This document shows positions 29,758-37,697 of a stretch of DNA of 64,000 nucleotides, one piece after another (the stretch's first letter is position 1; each line of letters begins with the position of its first letter). Origin of the DNA: RPQJ01 sp963726665 (lineage in GTDB: Bacteria; Pseudomonadota; Gammaproteobacteria; Steroidobacterales; Steroidobacteraceae); NCBI GenBank assembly GCA_963726665.1, contig CAVSDW010000021.1, positions 1 to 64,000 of the forward strand, in the 5' to 3' direction. Position numbers and translations under genes: made by a program. The notes beneath the pieces were generated by a model, which did not search any database, was not told the origin of the DNA, and saw only the letters and a program-made list of their open reading frames with translations.

Positions 29758-31158
29758 CTAGTTGTACGCCCGCTCCCCGTGCGACACGGTGTCGAGCCCT
29801 TCGCGCTCCTGGTCTTCCGCGACCCGGAGGCCGACCACGGCGTCCACGATCTTGAAGGAGACTGCGGCGACCACGCCCGACCAGACCAGGCTCACGCCCA
29901 CCGCCCAGACCTGCGACTTGAACTGCGTGAGCATGGAGTAGTCGCCCACTGCGTTCGCCACGTAGTCGTACACGCCGGTGCCGCCGAGCGCGGGTGAGCA
30001 GAACACGGCCGTGAGCAGCGCGCCCGTGATGCCGCCCACACAGTGCACGCCGAACACGTCGAGCGAGTCGTCGTAGCCGAGCTTCTGCTTCAGGCTCGCC
30101 ACGGCCCACAGGCAGATGAGGCCGGCGATGATCCCGATCGCGATCGAGCCCATCGGTCCCACGAAGCCGCAGGCCGGCGTGATGGCGACGAGGCCCGCGA
30201 CCGCACCGGACGCACCGCCGAGCATGGTCGGCGTGCCGCGGTGGATCCACTCGGCGAACGACCAGGCGAGCGCCGCGGCCGCGGTGGCGAGGAAGGTGTT
30301 GGCGAACACCTGGCCGGCGAAGCCCGAGGCCTCGAGGTTCGAGCCCACGTTGAAGCCGAACCAGCCCACCCACAGCAGCGCGGAGCCGATCATCACCATC
30401 GGCACGTTGTGCGGGGCCATGGACGAGCTGCCGTAGCCGATGCGCTTGCCGACCATGAGCGCGCCCACGAGGCCCGCGATGCCGGCGTTGATGTGCACGA
30501 CCGTGCCGCCCGCGAAGTCGAGCGCACCCTTCTGGAACAGGAAGCCGGCAGCGGAGGTGGCCGCCGCGCCCGCCGCGGCATCGGTGTAGGCGTCCGGGCC
30601 GGCCCAGAACCAGACCATGTGCGCGATCGGGAGATACGAGAACGTGAACCACAGGACCATGAACAGCAGCACGGCGCTGAACTTGATGCGCTCGGCGAAG
30701 GCGCCGACGATCAGGCAGGGCGTGATGCAGGCGAAGGTCATCTGGAACACGAAGTACACGTACTCCGGAATGACCACGCCCTTGCTGAAGGTCGCCACGA
30801 CCGAGGACGACGTCAGTCCCTGCAGGAACAGCCGGTCGAAGCCCCCGAAGAACGCGTTGCCCCCGGTGAACGCGACGCTGTAGCCGTACACGGCCCACAG
30901 GATCGCGACCAGGCAGAAGGTCATGAACACCTGCATGAGCAGCGACAGCACGTTCTTCGAGCGGACCATGCCGCCGTAGAAGAGCGCCAAGCCCGGGATC
31001 GTCATCAGGATCACGAGCATCGTCGAGGTCATCATCCAGGCCGTGTCGCCCTTGTCGGGCACCGGGTCGTCCGCGAATCCGAGCGTGGGTGCGAGCATGG
31101 CGCCCAGGGCGAGCGCGATGGCCCAGGGGCGGCTGCGCGCGGCGGTCAGCGTGTTCAC
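29758..31158 (-). CDS. amtB: AmtB ammonium transporter
   Basis: 466 residues. Cleavable signal peptide (1–29, ending GFADD) then 11 membrane helices. Conserved channel features: FYGGMVRSKNVLSLL, the two pore histidines in VVHINAGIAGLVGA and FGVHCVGGITGALL, and AFAERIKFSAVLLF. It conducts NH3/NH4+ and is blocked by GlnK. It follows glnK after 57 bases and shares its sigma-54 promoter, the usual nitrogen-regulated pair. Confidence 0.95.
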   Translation of the reverse strand: MNTLTAARSRPWAIALALGAMLAPTLGFADDPVPDKGDTAWMMTSTMLVILMTIPGLALFYGGMVRSKNVLSLLMQVFMTFCLVAILWAVYGYSVAFTGGNAFFGGFDRLFLQGLTSSSVVATFSKGVVIPEYVYFVFQMTFACITPCLIVGAFAERIKFSAVLLFMVLWFTFSYLPIAHMVWFWAGPDAYTDAAAGAAATSAAGFLFQKGALDFAGGTVVHINAGIAGLVGALMVGKRIGYGSSSMAPHNVPMVMIGSALLWVGWFGFNVGSNLEASGFAGQVFANTFLATAAAALAWSFAEWIHRGTPTMLGGASGAVAGLVAITPACGFVGPMGSIAIGIIAGLICLWAVASLKQKLGYDDSLDVFGVHCVGGITGALLTAVFCSPALGGTGVYDYVANAVGDYSMLTQFKSQVWAVGVSLVWSGVVAAVSFKIVDAVVGLRVAEDQEREGLDTVSHGERAYN

Positions 31159-31215
31159 TGGCGTTCTCCTGTCAGTCGGTCTGTCTGAATCAAATCTGTG
31201 CCGATGGCTGCGGGG

Positions 31216-31554
31216 TCAAACAGCCTCGGCCCCGCTTTCGCCCGTGCGAATGCGCACGGTCTGGTGCAGCTGCGTCACGAAGATCTTGCCGTCGCCGATC
31301 TTTCCCGTGCGTGCCACGTTGGTCAGGGCCTCGATCACCTGCTCGGCCACGTCGTCGTCCACGGCGATCTCGATCTTGGTCTTCGGTAGGAAGTCGATCC
31401 TGTATTCGGCGCCGCGATAAAGCTCGGTGTGCCCGCGCTGGCGCCCGAAGCCCTGCACCTCGGTGACGGTCACGCCCTGCACGCCGATGTCCGCGATGGC
31501 CTGCCGCACTTCATCGAGCTTGTACGGCTTGATGACGGCGGTGATGAGCTTCAT
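31216..31554 (-). CDS. glnK: GlnK, P-II nitrogen regulatory protein
   Basis: 112 residues, the exact family length. T-loop GAEYRIDFLPKTK with the uridylylated Tyr51, B-loop TGKIGDGKIFV. It senses 2-oxoglutarate and ATP/ADP and closes AmtB when ammonium is plentiful. Preceded by a near-consensus sigma-54 promoter (31598) and an NtrC-like enhancer site (31676). Confidence 0.96.
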   Translation of the reverse strand: MKLITAVIKPYKLDEVRQAIADIGVQGVTVTEVQGFGRQRGHTELYRGAEYRIDFLPKTKIEIAVDDDVAEQVIEALTNVARTGKIGDGKIFVTQLHQTVRIRTGESGAEAV

Positions 31555-31597
31555 CGGCGGAGGTCCTCTGGCGGCGGGGCGGTTGCGAGGACCTCAA

Positions 31598-31613
31598 TGC
31601 AGGAAGCGTGCCA
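31598..31613 (-). promoter_or_regulatory. Sigma-54 promoter of glnK-amtB
   Basis: TGGCACGCTTCCTGCA on the minus strand matches the -24/-12 consensus TGGCACG-N4-TTGCA at all but one specified base. It lies 43 bases upstream of the glnK ATG and implies RpoN/NtrC control. Confidence 0.85.
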
Positions 31614-31649
31614 CCGGTGGGCCGGGCAGGGTGCCGCGGTTTCGCGTGC

Positions 31650-31696
31650 CCGGGGCCGGGGTCCGCACTGGCGGCTGCACCATCGTGGGGCGGGTC
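31650..31696. repeat. Duplicated 47-base segment, copy 1, with NtrC-like site
   Basis: Starts CCGGGGCCGGGGTCCGCA and contains TGCACCATCGTGGGGCG (31676–31692), which resembles the NtrC consensus TGCACC-N5-GGTGCA with a perfect left half and a 4/6 right half. It is 63 bases upstream of the sigma-54 element, a usual enhancer distance. A second copy with one mismatch lies at 33593–33639 without any sigma-54 promoter. Apart from this, the sigma-54 promoter and the toxin promoter, I see nothing in the 308 bases between glnK and the toxin gene. Confidence 0.75.
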
Positions 31697-31826
31697 TGGC
31701 CGCGTTCGCCTCACCGCGGAGCGCCGCGGACGGGGCGCCCCCGTTTCGCGACCAACCGCAACGCCTGGATCGGAGTGATGACCAGCAATGTTTGCCGCAT
31801 CGCAGGGTCAGCTTGGCGGACTCCGA

Positions 31827-31855
31827 TTGACGATATGTCTATTTCGACATATTGT
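31827..31855 (+). promoter_or_regulatory. Promoter and palindromic operator of the toxin–antitoxin pair
   Basis: TTGACG (31827–31832), 17-base spacer, TATTGT (31850–31855). The spacer holds the perfect palindrome ATATGTC-N6-GACATAT (31833–31852), which would place a bound antitoxin over the -10/-35 spacer. The predicted transcript begins at or next to the toxin ATG, so the toxin message is probably leaderless. Confidence 0.65.
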
Positions 31856-31862
31856 CCGTCCA

Positions 31863-32201
31863 ATGGGCCCGAAGGACAAGCCGCTGGTCTGGCTTCACGG
31901 GGAGGTCAAGACGCCTCCGTTTGGGCCGCAGGCCCGGATTGAAGCGGGCTATCTCCTGCGCCGTCTGCAGCGAGGCGATTCGGTCGGGCTGCCCCACGGC
32001 AGGCCAATGCCGTCCGTCGGGCCACGGTGCCACGAGTTGCGCGTCAACGATGCCGGCATCGCCTGGCGCATTATTTGTAGGCTCGACCGGGACGCGGTCA
32101 TTGTTGCCGAGGTTTTTGGAAAGAAGAGTCAGAAGACGCCGCAGATGGTGATTGAAACGTGCCGGCGACGTCTCCGGGAGTACGACGATGCGTGCAGGTA
32201 A
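31863..32201 (+). CDS. RelE/HigB-like toxin (phage Gp49-like family)
   Basis: 112 residues. Resembles the phage-derived Gp49-like/HigB family: VWLHGEVKTPPFGPQARIEA near the N-terminus, LRRLQRGDSVGLPHGRPMPS, CHELRVNDAGIAWRIICRLD and VIVAEVFGKKSQKTPQMVIE. Such toxins are ribosome-dependent mRNA endonucleases. The ATG at 31863 is chosen because it coincides with the expected transcript start; an in-frame upstream start would lie in the promoter. Toxin-first order and a 14-base overlap with the antitoxin are typical of higBA-type loci. Confidence 0.8.
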   Translation: MGPKDKPLVWLHGEVKTPPFGPQARIEAGYLLRRLQRGDSVGLPHGRPMPSVGPRCHELRVNDAGIAWRIICRLDRDAVIVAEVFGKKSQKTPQMVIETCRRRLREYDDACR

Positions 32202-32547
32202 GCGTGAGAAATTGGCTGGTCGCGGCTGGAAGGTCGGCGATGCGTCTGAGTTCCTGGGTCTCTCCGCTGAGGAAGAAGCCCTGATCAGCCTGCGCCTCAA
32301 ACTCGCGGGAGGCCTGAAGGACCGGCGTGTCCGCAAGCGACTGACCCAGGTCGATCTTGCGAAGGCCGTGAATTCCAGCCAGTCGCGTGTGGCCAAGATG
32401 GAGGCGGGTGACCCAACCGTTTCCATCGACCTGCTCGTACGGTCGTTGATTGCACTTGGTGCTTCCAGCAGCGACCTAGCCAGAATCATCACTGCGCGCG
32501 GATCCGGCGATCAGACACTGCTCACGACCCGCCCTCTATACTCTTAA
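32188..32547 (+). CDS. XRE-family antitoxin
   Basis: 119 residues. Helix-turn-helix at about 65–105: RKRLTQVDLAKAVNSSQSRV then AKMEAGDPTVSIDLLVRSL. ATG 32188 preceded by GGGAG at 8 bases. It should neutralise the upstream toxin and bind the palindrome at 31833. The pair is present only in the upstream copy of the local duplication, so it was inserted or retained there after duplication. Confidence 0.85.
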   Translation: MRAGKREKLAGRGWKVGDASEFLGLSAEEEALISLRLKLAGGLKDRRVRKRLTQVDLAKAVNSSQSRVAKMEAGDPTVSIDLLVRSLIALGASSSDLARIITARGSGDQTLLTTRPLYS

Positions 32548-32552
32548 ACTAT

Positions 32553-32583
32553 TCGCCAACCGCTGGTCACTAACCGCTTCCCC
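32553..32583 (+). repeat. Heptad-repeat remnant upstream of ubiK copy 1
   Basis: ATTCGCCAACCGCTGGTCAC followed by TAACCGCTTCCCC, directly adjoining the ubiK ATG. Same family as the elements at 4082 and 43107; a near-identical stretch precedes ubiK copy 2. Confidence 0.5.
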
Positions 32584-32829
32584 ATGGCCTTCGACCCACG
32601 ACTCATCGACGACCTCGCCCGGCGCCTCGCCGGATCCGTGCCCGAAAGCGTCTCGGCGCTCCGCCGCGACCTCGAGCAGAACTTCAAGGGCGTGCTCTCC
32701 GGCGGCCTCGCAAAGCTCGACCTCGTGACGCGCGAGGAATTCGACGTGCAGGCCGCGGTGCTGAAGCGCACGCGCGCAAAGCTGGCGGCGCTGGAGAAGC
32801 GGCTCGCGGCACTCGAGGGGCAGGAGTAA
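32584..32829 (+). CDS. ubiK: UbiK/BMFP-domain protein, copy 1
   Basis: 81 residues. Matches the BMFP family (E. coli UbiK, formerly YqiC): LDLVTREEFDVQAAVLKRTR followed by a coiled coil AKLAALEKRLAALE. UbiK binds UbiJ and supports aerobic ubiquinone synthesis. The protein is identical to the copy at 33774, while the DNA differs at 7 third-codon positions only, suggesting both copies have been kept under selection or homogenised. Confidence 0.9.
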   Translation: MAFDPRLIDDLARRLAGSVPESVSALRRDLEQNFKGVLSGGLAKLDLVTREEFDVQAAVLKRTRAKLAALEKRLAALEGQE

Positions 32830-32856
32830 GCCCGCAAAGGCACGCGGCGCGGCGGG

Positions 32857-33590
32857 TCAGTGCATCAGCTGCGGCGCGACGTCTGCGGCGATATAGAGGC
32901 CCATCAGCACCAGGAATACGCCGAACATCCGGCGCAGCACGGCCTCCGGTAACCTTCGTCCGAGCCTGTGTCCGGCCAGGCTGCCGACGATTCCGACCGA
33001 CGCGACCACGAGCAACACGTGCCAGTTGAGCGTGAGGCCTTCGTGCTCGAGAACGCCGAGGTATTTCCCGAAGCCGCTGAAGGAATTGAGGGTGATGACG
33101 GCCAGGCTGTGCCGACGCGCTCGCCATCGGCACGCCGGCCAGCAATACGAGCGCGGGAACGATCAGGAAGCCGCCGCCGACCCCGACCAGCCCGCTCAGC
33201 AGGCCTACGGCCGTGCCGCCGGCGATTACCGCGGTTCGTCGCGGCTCCCGGCCGCTATCGCGATCGCCGGGCCCCACAGCATGCGCACGGCGGCGAGCAA
33301 CATCACGCCGGCGAAGATGGCGAGTTGGACCGGTCCTGGGACCCAGTGGGCGAGCGTGGCGCCGGCCCAGGCGCCCACCATTCCCGGCAGGCCGAACCAG
33401 GCCACGTTGCGCCAGTCGACCTGGCGTCGAATTGCGTAGGGAAGGCAACCGGCCGCAGCGATCAGGCCTACGACCAATAGCGAGCCGCCGATGGCCAGCT
33501 TGTCAGGCTGGCCGACCAGGTAGTGCAGGACCGGTACTGTGAGGATCGAGCCGCCCGAGCCCAGCAGCCCGAGGCTGAGCCCGATCGTGT
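32857..33590 (-). pseudogene. TauE/SafE-family permease, copy 1, truncated and frameshifted
   Basis: Diverged paralogue of the intact gene at 34044. Recognisable pieces lie in different frames: LLVVGLIAAAGCLPYAIRRQ, RNVAWFGLPGMVGAWAGATL, GLLSGLVGVGGGFLIVPALV. At the 5' end the reading IGLSLGLLGSGGSIL has no start codon; the sequence switches to the duplicated NtrC-site segment at about 33590, so the first dozen codons are lost. A frame change lies near 33110 and another near 33225. Very probably non-functional. Confidence 0.8.
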
Positions 33591-33592
33591 GA

Positions 33593-33639
33593 CCGGGGCC
33601 GGGGTCCGCATTGGCGGCTGCACCATCGTGGGGCGGGTC
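33593..33639. repeat. Duplicated 47-base segment, copy 2 (orphan NtrC-like site)
   Basis: 46 of 47 bases identical to 31650–31696, including TGCACCATCGTGGGGCG at 33619–33635. No sigma-54 promoter is nearby. It marks the junction of the tandem duplication and cuts off the N-terminus of TauE copy 1. Confidence 0.75.
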
Positions 33640-33700
33640 CCGCCGCCCGCGCCTCTCGACGGAGCGCGGTGCCTGGATCGCCGTGGTCTGCCCGCTGACC

Positions 33701-33773
33701 GGTATCCGCCGCTCGCTATCCGCTCTCTTCCTCTTAAACTACCCGTCCACCGCTGGTCACTAACCGCTCCCCC
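33701..33773 (+). repeat. Heptad-repeat element upstream of ubiK copy 2
   Basis: Contains CCGCTCGCTATCCGCTCTC and, after TCTTAAACTA, CCGCTGGTCACTAACCGCT up to the ubiK ATG. It parallels 32553–32583 but is longer, because no toxin–antitoxin module separates it from the NtrC-site segment here. Confidence 0.5.
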
Positions 33774-34019
33774 ATGGCCTTCGACCCACGACTCATCGAC
33801 GACCTCGCCCGGCGCCTCGCCGGATCCGTGCCCGAGAGCGTCTCGGCGCTCCGCCGCGACCTCGAGCAGAACTTCAAGGGCGTGCTCTCCGGCGGCCTGG
33901 CGAAGCTCGACCTCGTCACGCGCGAGGAATTCGACGTGCAGGCCGCGGTGCTGAAGCGCACCCGCGCAAAGCTCGCGGCGCTGGAGAAGCGGCTCGCGGC
34001 TCTCGAGGGGCAGGAGTAA
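33774..34019 (+). CDS. ubiK: UbiK/BMFP-domain protein, copy 2
   Basis: 81 residues, identical protein to 32584–32829. All seven nucleotide differences are synonymous third positions (for example GAA/GAG, CTC/CTG, GCA/GCG). The N-terminus MAFDPRLIDDLARRLAGSVP and the coiled-coil tail are as in other UbiK proteins. It converges on the intact TauE gene 24 bases downstream; since copy 1 faces a dead TauE, this is probably the ancestral arrangement. Confidence 0.9.
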   Translation: MAFDPRLIDDLARRLAGSVPESVSALRRDLEQNFKGVLSGGLAKLDLVTREEFDVQAAVLKRTRAKLAALEKRLAALEGQE

Positions 34020-34043
34020 GCCCGGAGTGGCCGCGGCGGCGGG

Positions 34044-34805
34044 TCAGTGCATCAGCTGCGGCGCGACGTCCGCGGCGATGTAGAGCCCCATCAGCACCAG
34101 GAACACGCCGAATATCCGGCGCAGCGTGGCCTGCGGCAGCCTGCGTGCGAGCCGATGCCCCGCGAAGCTGCCGACGACGCCGACGGCAGCGATAGTGAGC
34201 AGCACCGTCCAGTCCAGCGCGAGGTCCTCGTGCTCGATGACCTTCAGGTACTTCGCGAAGCCGCTGAAGGAATTGAGTGTAATCACGGCGAGGCTGGTAC
34301 CCACCGCGCTCGCCATCGGCACGCCCGCCAGCAACACCAGCGCGGGCACGATCAGGAAGCCGCCGCCGACCCCCACCAGCCCGCTCAACAGGCCGACTCC
34401 GGTGCCGCCGGCGACAACGGCAAGGCGATGCGGCTCGTGGTCGGTGCGCGTTACGACCGCGCCGCGGAGCATGCGCCACGCGGCGAGCAGCATGACCCCC
34501 GCGAACAGCGCGAGTTGCAGCGTCCCCGGCACCCAGTGCGCGAGCGTCGCGCCCAGCCACGCACCCGCCATTCCCGGCAGGCCGAACCAGGCCACGTTAC
34601 GCCAGTCGACCTGGCGGCGGAGCGCGTAAGGCACGCAAGCTGCCGCGGCGATCAGCCCTACGACCAGCAGGGACCCGCCGATGGCGAGCTTGTCCGGCTG
34701 TCCGACAAGGTAGTGCAGGACCGGTACTGTCAGGATCGAGCCGCCGGAGCCGAGCAGCCCGAGGCTGAGCCCGATCGCGAGTGCACCGAGGAGGGGAAGC
34801 AGCAA
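34044..34805 (-). CDS. TauE/SafE-family sulfite/anion exporter
   Basis: 253 residues with about eight membrane helices. Family repeats GLLGSGGSILTVPVLHYLVG and GLVGVGGGFLIVPALVLLAG, the two half-repeats typical of TauE. TauE-type carriers export sulfite or organosulfonates. It diverges from a persulfide dioxygenase-like gene across 103 bases; the usual linkage of this permease with sulfide/persulfide oxidation genes suggests it removes sulfite made there. Confidence 0.88.
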   Translation of the reverse strand: MLLPLLGALAIGLSLGLLGSGGSILTVPVLHYLVGQPDKLAIGGSLLVVGLIAAAACVPYALRRQVDWRNVAWFGLPGMAGAWLGATLAHWVPGTLQLALFAGVMLLAAWRMLRGAVVTRTDHEPHRLAVVAGGTGVGLLSGLVGVGGGFLIVPALVLLAGVPMASAVGTSLAVITLNSFSGFAKYLKVIEHEDLALDWTVLLTIAAVGVVGSFAGHRLARRLPQATLRRIFGVFLVLMGLYIAADVAPQLMH

Positions 34806-34908
34806 GCTGTAGTCCGTCCGCGTCAGCCGTGGCAGGACGCGCGACCGGTGCGTGCCCCAGAACTGTCGCTAAAATGGTGGCACTCGCATCATCAATCGGC
34901 AAGCGTCC

Positions 34909-35781
34909 ATGAAGCCAGCAGTCGCGCCCTTCCACCACCAGCCTACGGGCACCTGGACTTATGTCGTAGCCGACGAGGCGTCACGCGATGCGGTCATCAT
35001 CGACCCCGTTCTCGACTACGACTGGCGGTCGGGCCGGACCGGCACGAAGTCGGCGGACCATATCCTGCGGCACTGCGAGGAGCACAAGCTCAAGGTGAGC
35101 TGGATCCTCGAGACGCACGCCCACGCCGACCACATTTCCTCGGCGCCCTACCTCAAGGCCCGCCTCGGCGCTCGCGTCGCGATCGGGCAGGGCATCCGCA
35201 AGGTGCAGGCGGCCTTCAAGAAGATCTTCGGGCTCGGCGACGACTTCACGCCCGACGGCAGCCAGTTCGACCGGCTGCTCGAGGACGGCGAGGCGATCGA
35301 CGCTGGCACGGTGCGTGGCCGGGTCATCGCGGTGCCCGGTCACACGAACGACAGCGTCGCGTATCTCTTTGGCGACGCGCTGTTCCTGGGCGACACCATA
35401 TTCATGCCGGACAGCGGCTCGGCGCGCTGCGACTTCCCGGGCGGCGACGCCGCGGAACTCTACCGGTCGGTCCAGCGCCTGTACGCGCTCCCGGAGGACA
35501 CGCGGGTCTTCGTCTGCCACGACTACTCGCCCGGCGGCCGCGAGGCGCGCTGCGAGACGACCGTCCGCGAGCAGCGTGCCTCGAACATCCACATCCGCGA
35601 CGGCGTGAGCGAACAGGAGTACGTGGAGATGCGCCGCAAGCGCGACGCCACGCTCGACGTCCCGAACCTGCTCATCCCGTCGGTGCAGGTGAACATCCGC
35701 GCGGGCGTGCTGCCGCCCGCCGAGTCAGACGGCGTGAGCTACCTGAGGATCCCGCTGAACGTGCTCGGTCGACCGCTGTGA
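34909..35781 (+). CDS. MBL-fold persulfide dioxygenase-like hydrolase
   Basis: 290 residues. Metallo-beta-lactamase motif THAHADH at 69–75, further metal ligands in AVPGHTNDSVAYL and FVCHDYSPGG, and MPDSGSARCDFPGGDAAELY, the sequence shared by ETHE1/Blh-type persulfide dioxygenases. These use one iron to oxidise glutathione persulfide to sulfite. ATG 34909 fits the family N-terminus. The neighbouring TauE could export the sulfite. Its 3' end overlaps the convergent amidohydrolase by 57 bases. Confidence 0.85.
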   Translation: MKPAVAPFHHQPTGTWTYVVADEASRDAVIIDPVLDYDWRSGRTGTKSADHILRHCEEHKLKVSWILETHAHADHISSAPYLKARLGARVAIGQGIRKVQAAFKKIFGLGDDFTPDGSQFDRLLEDGEAIDAGTVRGRVIAVPGHTNDSVAYLFGDALFLGDTIFMPDSGSARCDFPGGDAAELYRSVQRLYALPEDTRVFVCHDYSPGGREARCETTVREQRASNIHIRDGVSEQEYVEMRRKRDATLDVPNLLIPSVQVNIRAGVLPPAESDGVSYLRIPLNVLGRPL

Positions 35782-37599
35782 GGTAAGCGCCCGCCCGAGC
35801 TTTCGAGTGCCGAGCGCCGGCGTGACCTCGCGCCCGTCCCACACCTGCTCGCCTGCGATGAACACAGCAGTCACGACGCCGTCGGAGCGGTTCACGAGCT
35901 GGTCGTGATCGAAGATGTCACGTCGGACCATGCTTCGATTCGCGTCGGTGTCGTAGCGCTTGAGCGCCTCGGGATCGATGAGCACGAGATCGGCCTGCGC
36001 CCCCGGCTCGAGGCGCCCGGCGTCGATGCCGAAGAACTCGGCAGGCTCGCGGGTCAGTCGCTGCACCGCGCGCGCCACCAGCTCGATCGAATCCCTCGCG
36101 GCAACCTGCAGCGTGAGCAGGTTGCCGTCGAAGAATGCGAGATTGATGAGGTGCGCCCCGCTGTCGTTGAAGCCGGGCAACATGTGTTCGTGGAACAGCA
36201 GGTCCTTCAGGACCTGCGGGCGGTCGTTCGCCACCACGAACCACCAGCGTAGCTCGCGGTCGTAGCGGCGCAGCAGGTGCAGCAGGAACTCGCCCTCGCG
36301 GCCGACGGGCGAGGGGAACGAGCGGAGTGCCGCCGCTTCCGTGTCGCTGCGCGCGGCCTCCGCGTGGCCCGACTGGAAATCCCGCAGCCGTCGCAGGATC
36401 GCGCCGAATGTCTCGCCGCACCATTCCGGCACGGGGCAGCGCTCGACCCGCAGCGCGTCGAGGTCCCGGTTGAAGGTCGAGACTGCGCGGGCGTCGTGCC
36501 ATTCGCGCACGAAGACCGCGCCGAATTCGTCGCTCGCCATGATCGCGCGACGCCCGGCCGCGTCCTCGATGTCGAGCGCCATGAGTTTCCGCGACGACTC
36601 GAATTCCTCGAAGATCGGGCAGATGCCGCCTTCCGCATACATGCGGAAGGGCGTGCCCAGCACCTGGAAGTGGAAGCGTCCGTCCACGAGCTTCGAATTC
36701 AGAAGGTTCGCGATTGCCGGAAACAGCTTCCAGGTTTGCCGCGCATGAGTCAGGTCCACGGCCGTGAGCGCCGAGGTGCGCAGGGGCGTCCCGAACAGCC
36801 GCCCGCTGGTGAAGAAGAAGCGCAGGAACGTCGCGACACGGTTCGCGACATCGGGCGTGCACTGCCATACGCGGTCGTGCCGGCGGACGATCTCGAGCAG
36901 CGATCGCAGTTCCCCCAGTGACGCGTGCTGCGCGGGAATGCGCTTGTCGGTGTGCGGCGCATTCGCGAGGTAATGGAACGGGATGGCGTCGGTCGAGAAC
37001 CCGGCATAGCCCTGCTGCATCGCGGCCTCGAGCAGCTCGCGCATCCGTTTCAGTTCCGCCTCGGTCGGCGCGCGGCTCACGGCCGCATCGGTGCCCATGA
37101 CCTCGATGCGCAGCATGGAGTGGGGAATGAGCGGCACCACGTTCGGGCCGAGCGGCAGCGAGTCGAGGTGCGCGAGGTATCCGGCCGTGGTGTCCCAGTC
37201 GATGCGATCCACGACCTTGCGCAGCACCGATTTCGGGATGTTCTCGACGCGCGTGAAGCAGTCGAGGATCGGGTCGTCATCGCCACTGCGTTGCGAGCCG
37301 AAGGCCGTGCCGAGGCTGCAGTTGCCCACGACCACGGTCGTCGTGCCGTGGCGCACCGATTCAGGCAGGCCGGGCGCGAGTTCCAGTTCGAGGTCCAGAT
37401 GGGTGTGGATGTCGAGGAGCCCCGGCATGAGCCAGAGACCGCGTGCGTCCAGGACGCGGCCGGCCGTCGACGAGTCGAGCGAGGGACCACGCGCGGCGAT
37501 GCGACCGTCGCGGATCGCCACGTCCTCGTGCGTGGGCGGCGCGCCCGTGCCGTCGAAGACGAGCGCGTTGCGGATGAGGAGGTCGATGCCCAGGGTCAT
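35725..37599 (-). CDS. N-acyl-D-amino-acid deacylase-like amidohydrolase
   Basis: 624 residues. Starts MTLGIDLLIRNALVFDGTGA, an amidohydrolase beta-sandwich, with metal-binding PGLLDIHTHLDLELELAPG at about 70–88 and TTVVVGNCSLGTAFG, a match to D-aminoacylases. The end PGAQADLVLIDPEALK is also typical. Substrate is not certain; an imidazolonepropionase or dihydropyrimidinase is less likely. The longer frame upstream of 37599 lacks similarity. Its last 57 bases lie opposite the end of the MBL gene. Confidence 0.8.
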   Translation of the reverse strand: MTLGIDLLIRNALVFDGTGAPPTHEDVAIRDGRIAARGPSLDSSTAGRVLDARGLWLMPGLLDIHTHLDLELELAPGLPESVRHGTTTVVVGNCSLGTAFGSQRSGDDDPILDCFTRVENIPKSVLRKVVDRIDWDTTAGYLAHLDSLPLGPNVVPLIPHSMLRIEVMGTDAAVSRAPTEAELKRMRELLEAAMQQGYAGFSTDAIPFHYLANAPHTDKRIPAQHASLGELRSLLEIVRRHDRVWQCTPDVANRVATFLRFFFTSGRLFGTPLRTSALTAVDLTHARQTWKLFPAIANLLNSKLVDGRFHFQVLGTPFRMYAEGGICPIFEEFESSRKLMALDIEDAAGRRAIMASDEFGAVFVREWHDARAVSTFNRDLDALRVERCPVPEWCGETFGAILRRLRDFQSGHAEAARSDTEAAALRSFPSPVGREGEFLLHLLRRYDRELRWWFVVANDRPQVLKDLLFHEHMLPGFNDSGAHLINLAFFDGNLLTLQVAARDSIELVARAVQRLTREPAEFFGIDAGRLEPGAQADLVLIDPEALKRYDTDANRSMVRRDIFDHDQLVNRSDGVVTAVFIAGEQVWDGREVTPALGTRKLGRALTSQRSTEHVQRDPQVAHAV

Positions 37600-37639
37600 G
37601 TTTCGAGCATATCCAATGGGCGACAACCGGCGGCCATGA

Positions 37640-37670
37640 TTGTAAATACACGAGGCCAGTGTAAAATACG
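37640..37670 (+). promoter_or_regulatory. Candidate promoter and direct repeats of vapBC
   Basis: TTGTAA (37640–37645), 16-base spacer, TAAAAT (37662–37667). The near direct repeats TGTAAATAC (37641) and TGTAAAATAC (37660) span it and may be antitoxin sites. This stretch is notably AT-rich compared with its surroundings. Confidence 0.45.
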
Positions 37671-37697
37671 AAAAAGGCACAAATGGAGTGCGGCCGT

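Noticed and set aside
30043..31188. 381-residue plus-strand frame opposite amtB
   Set aside because: His/Arg/Glu-rich shadow of a membrane protein gene.
32548..34019. Duplicated ubiK region considered as an assembly artefact of a single locus
   Set aside because: The copies differ at seven synonymous sites and by a 750-base TA insert, and TauE copies are strongly diverged, so a simple assembly duplication does not explain it.
34047..34860. Plus-strand frame opposite intact TauE that continues into the MBL gene region
   Set aside because: Shadow of the permease; it reads the MBL gene in a wrong frame after 34909.
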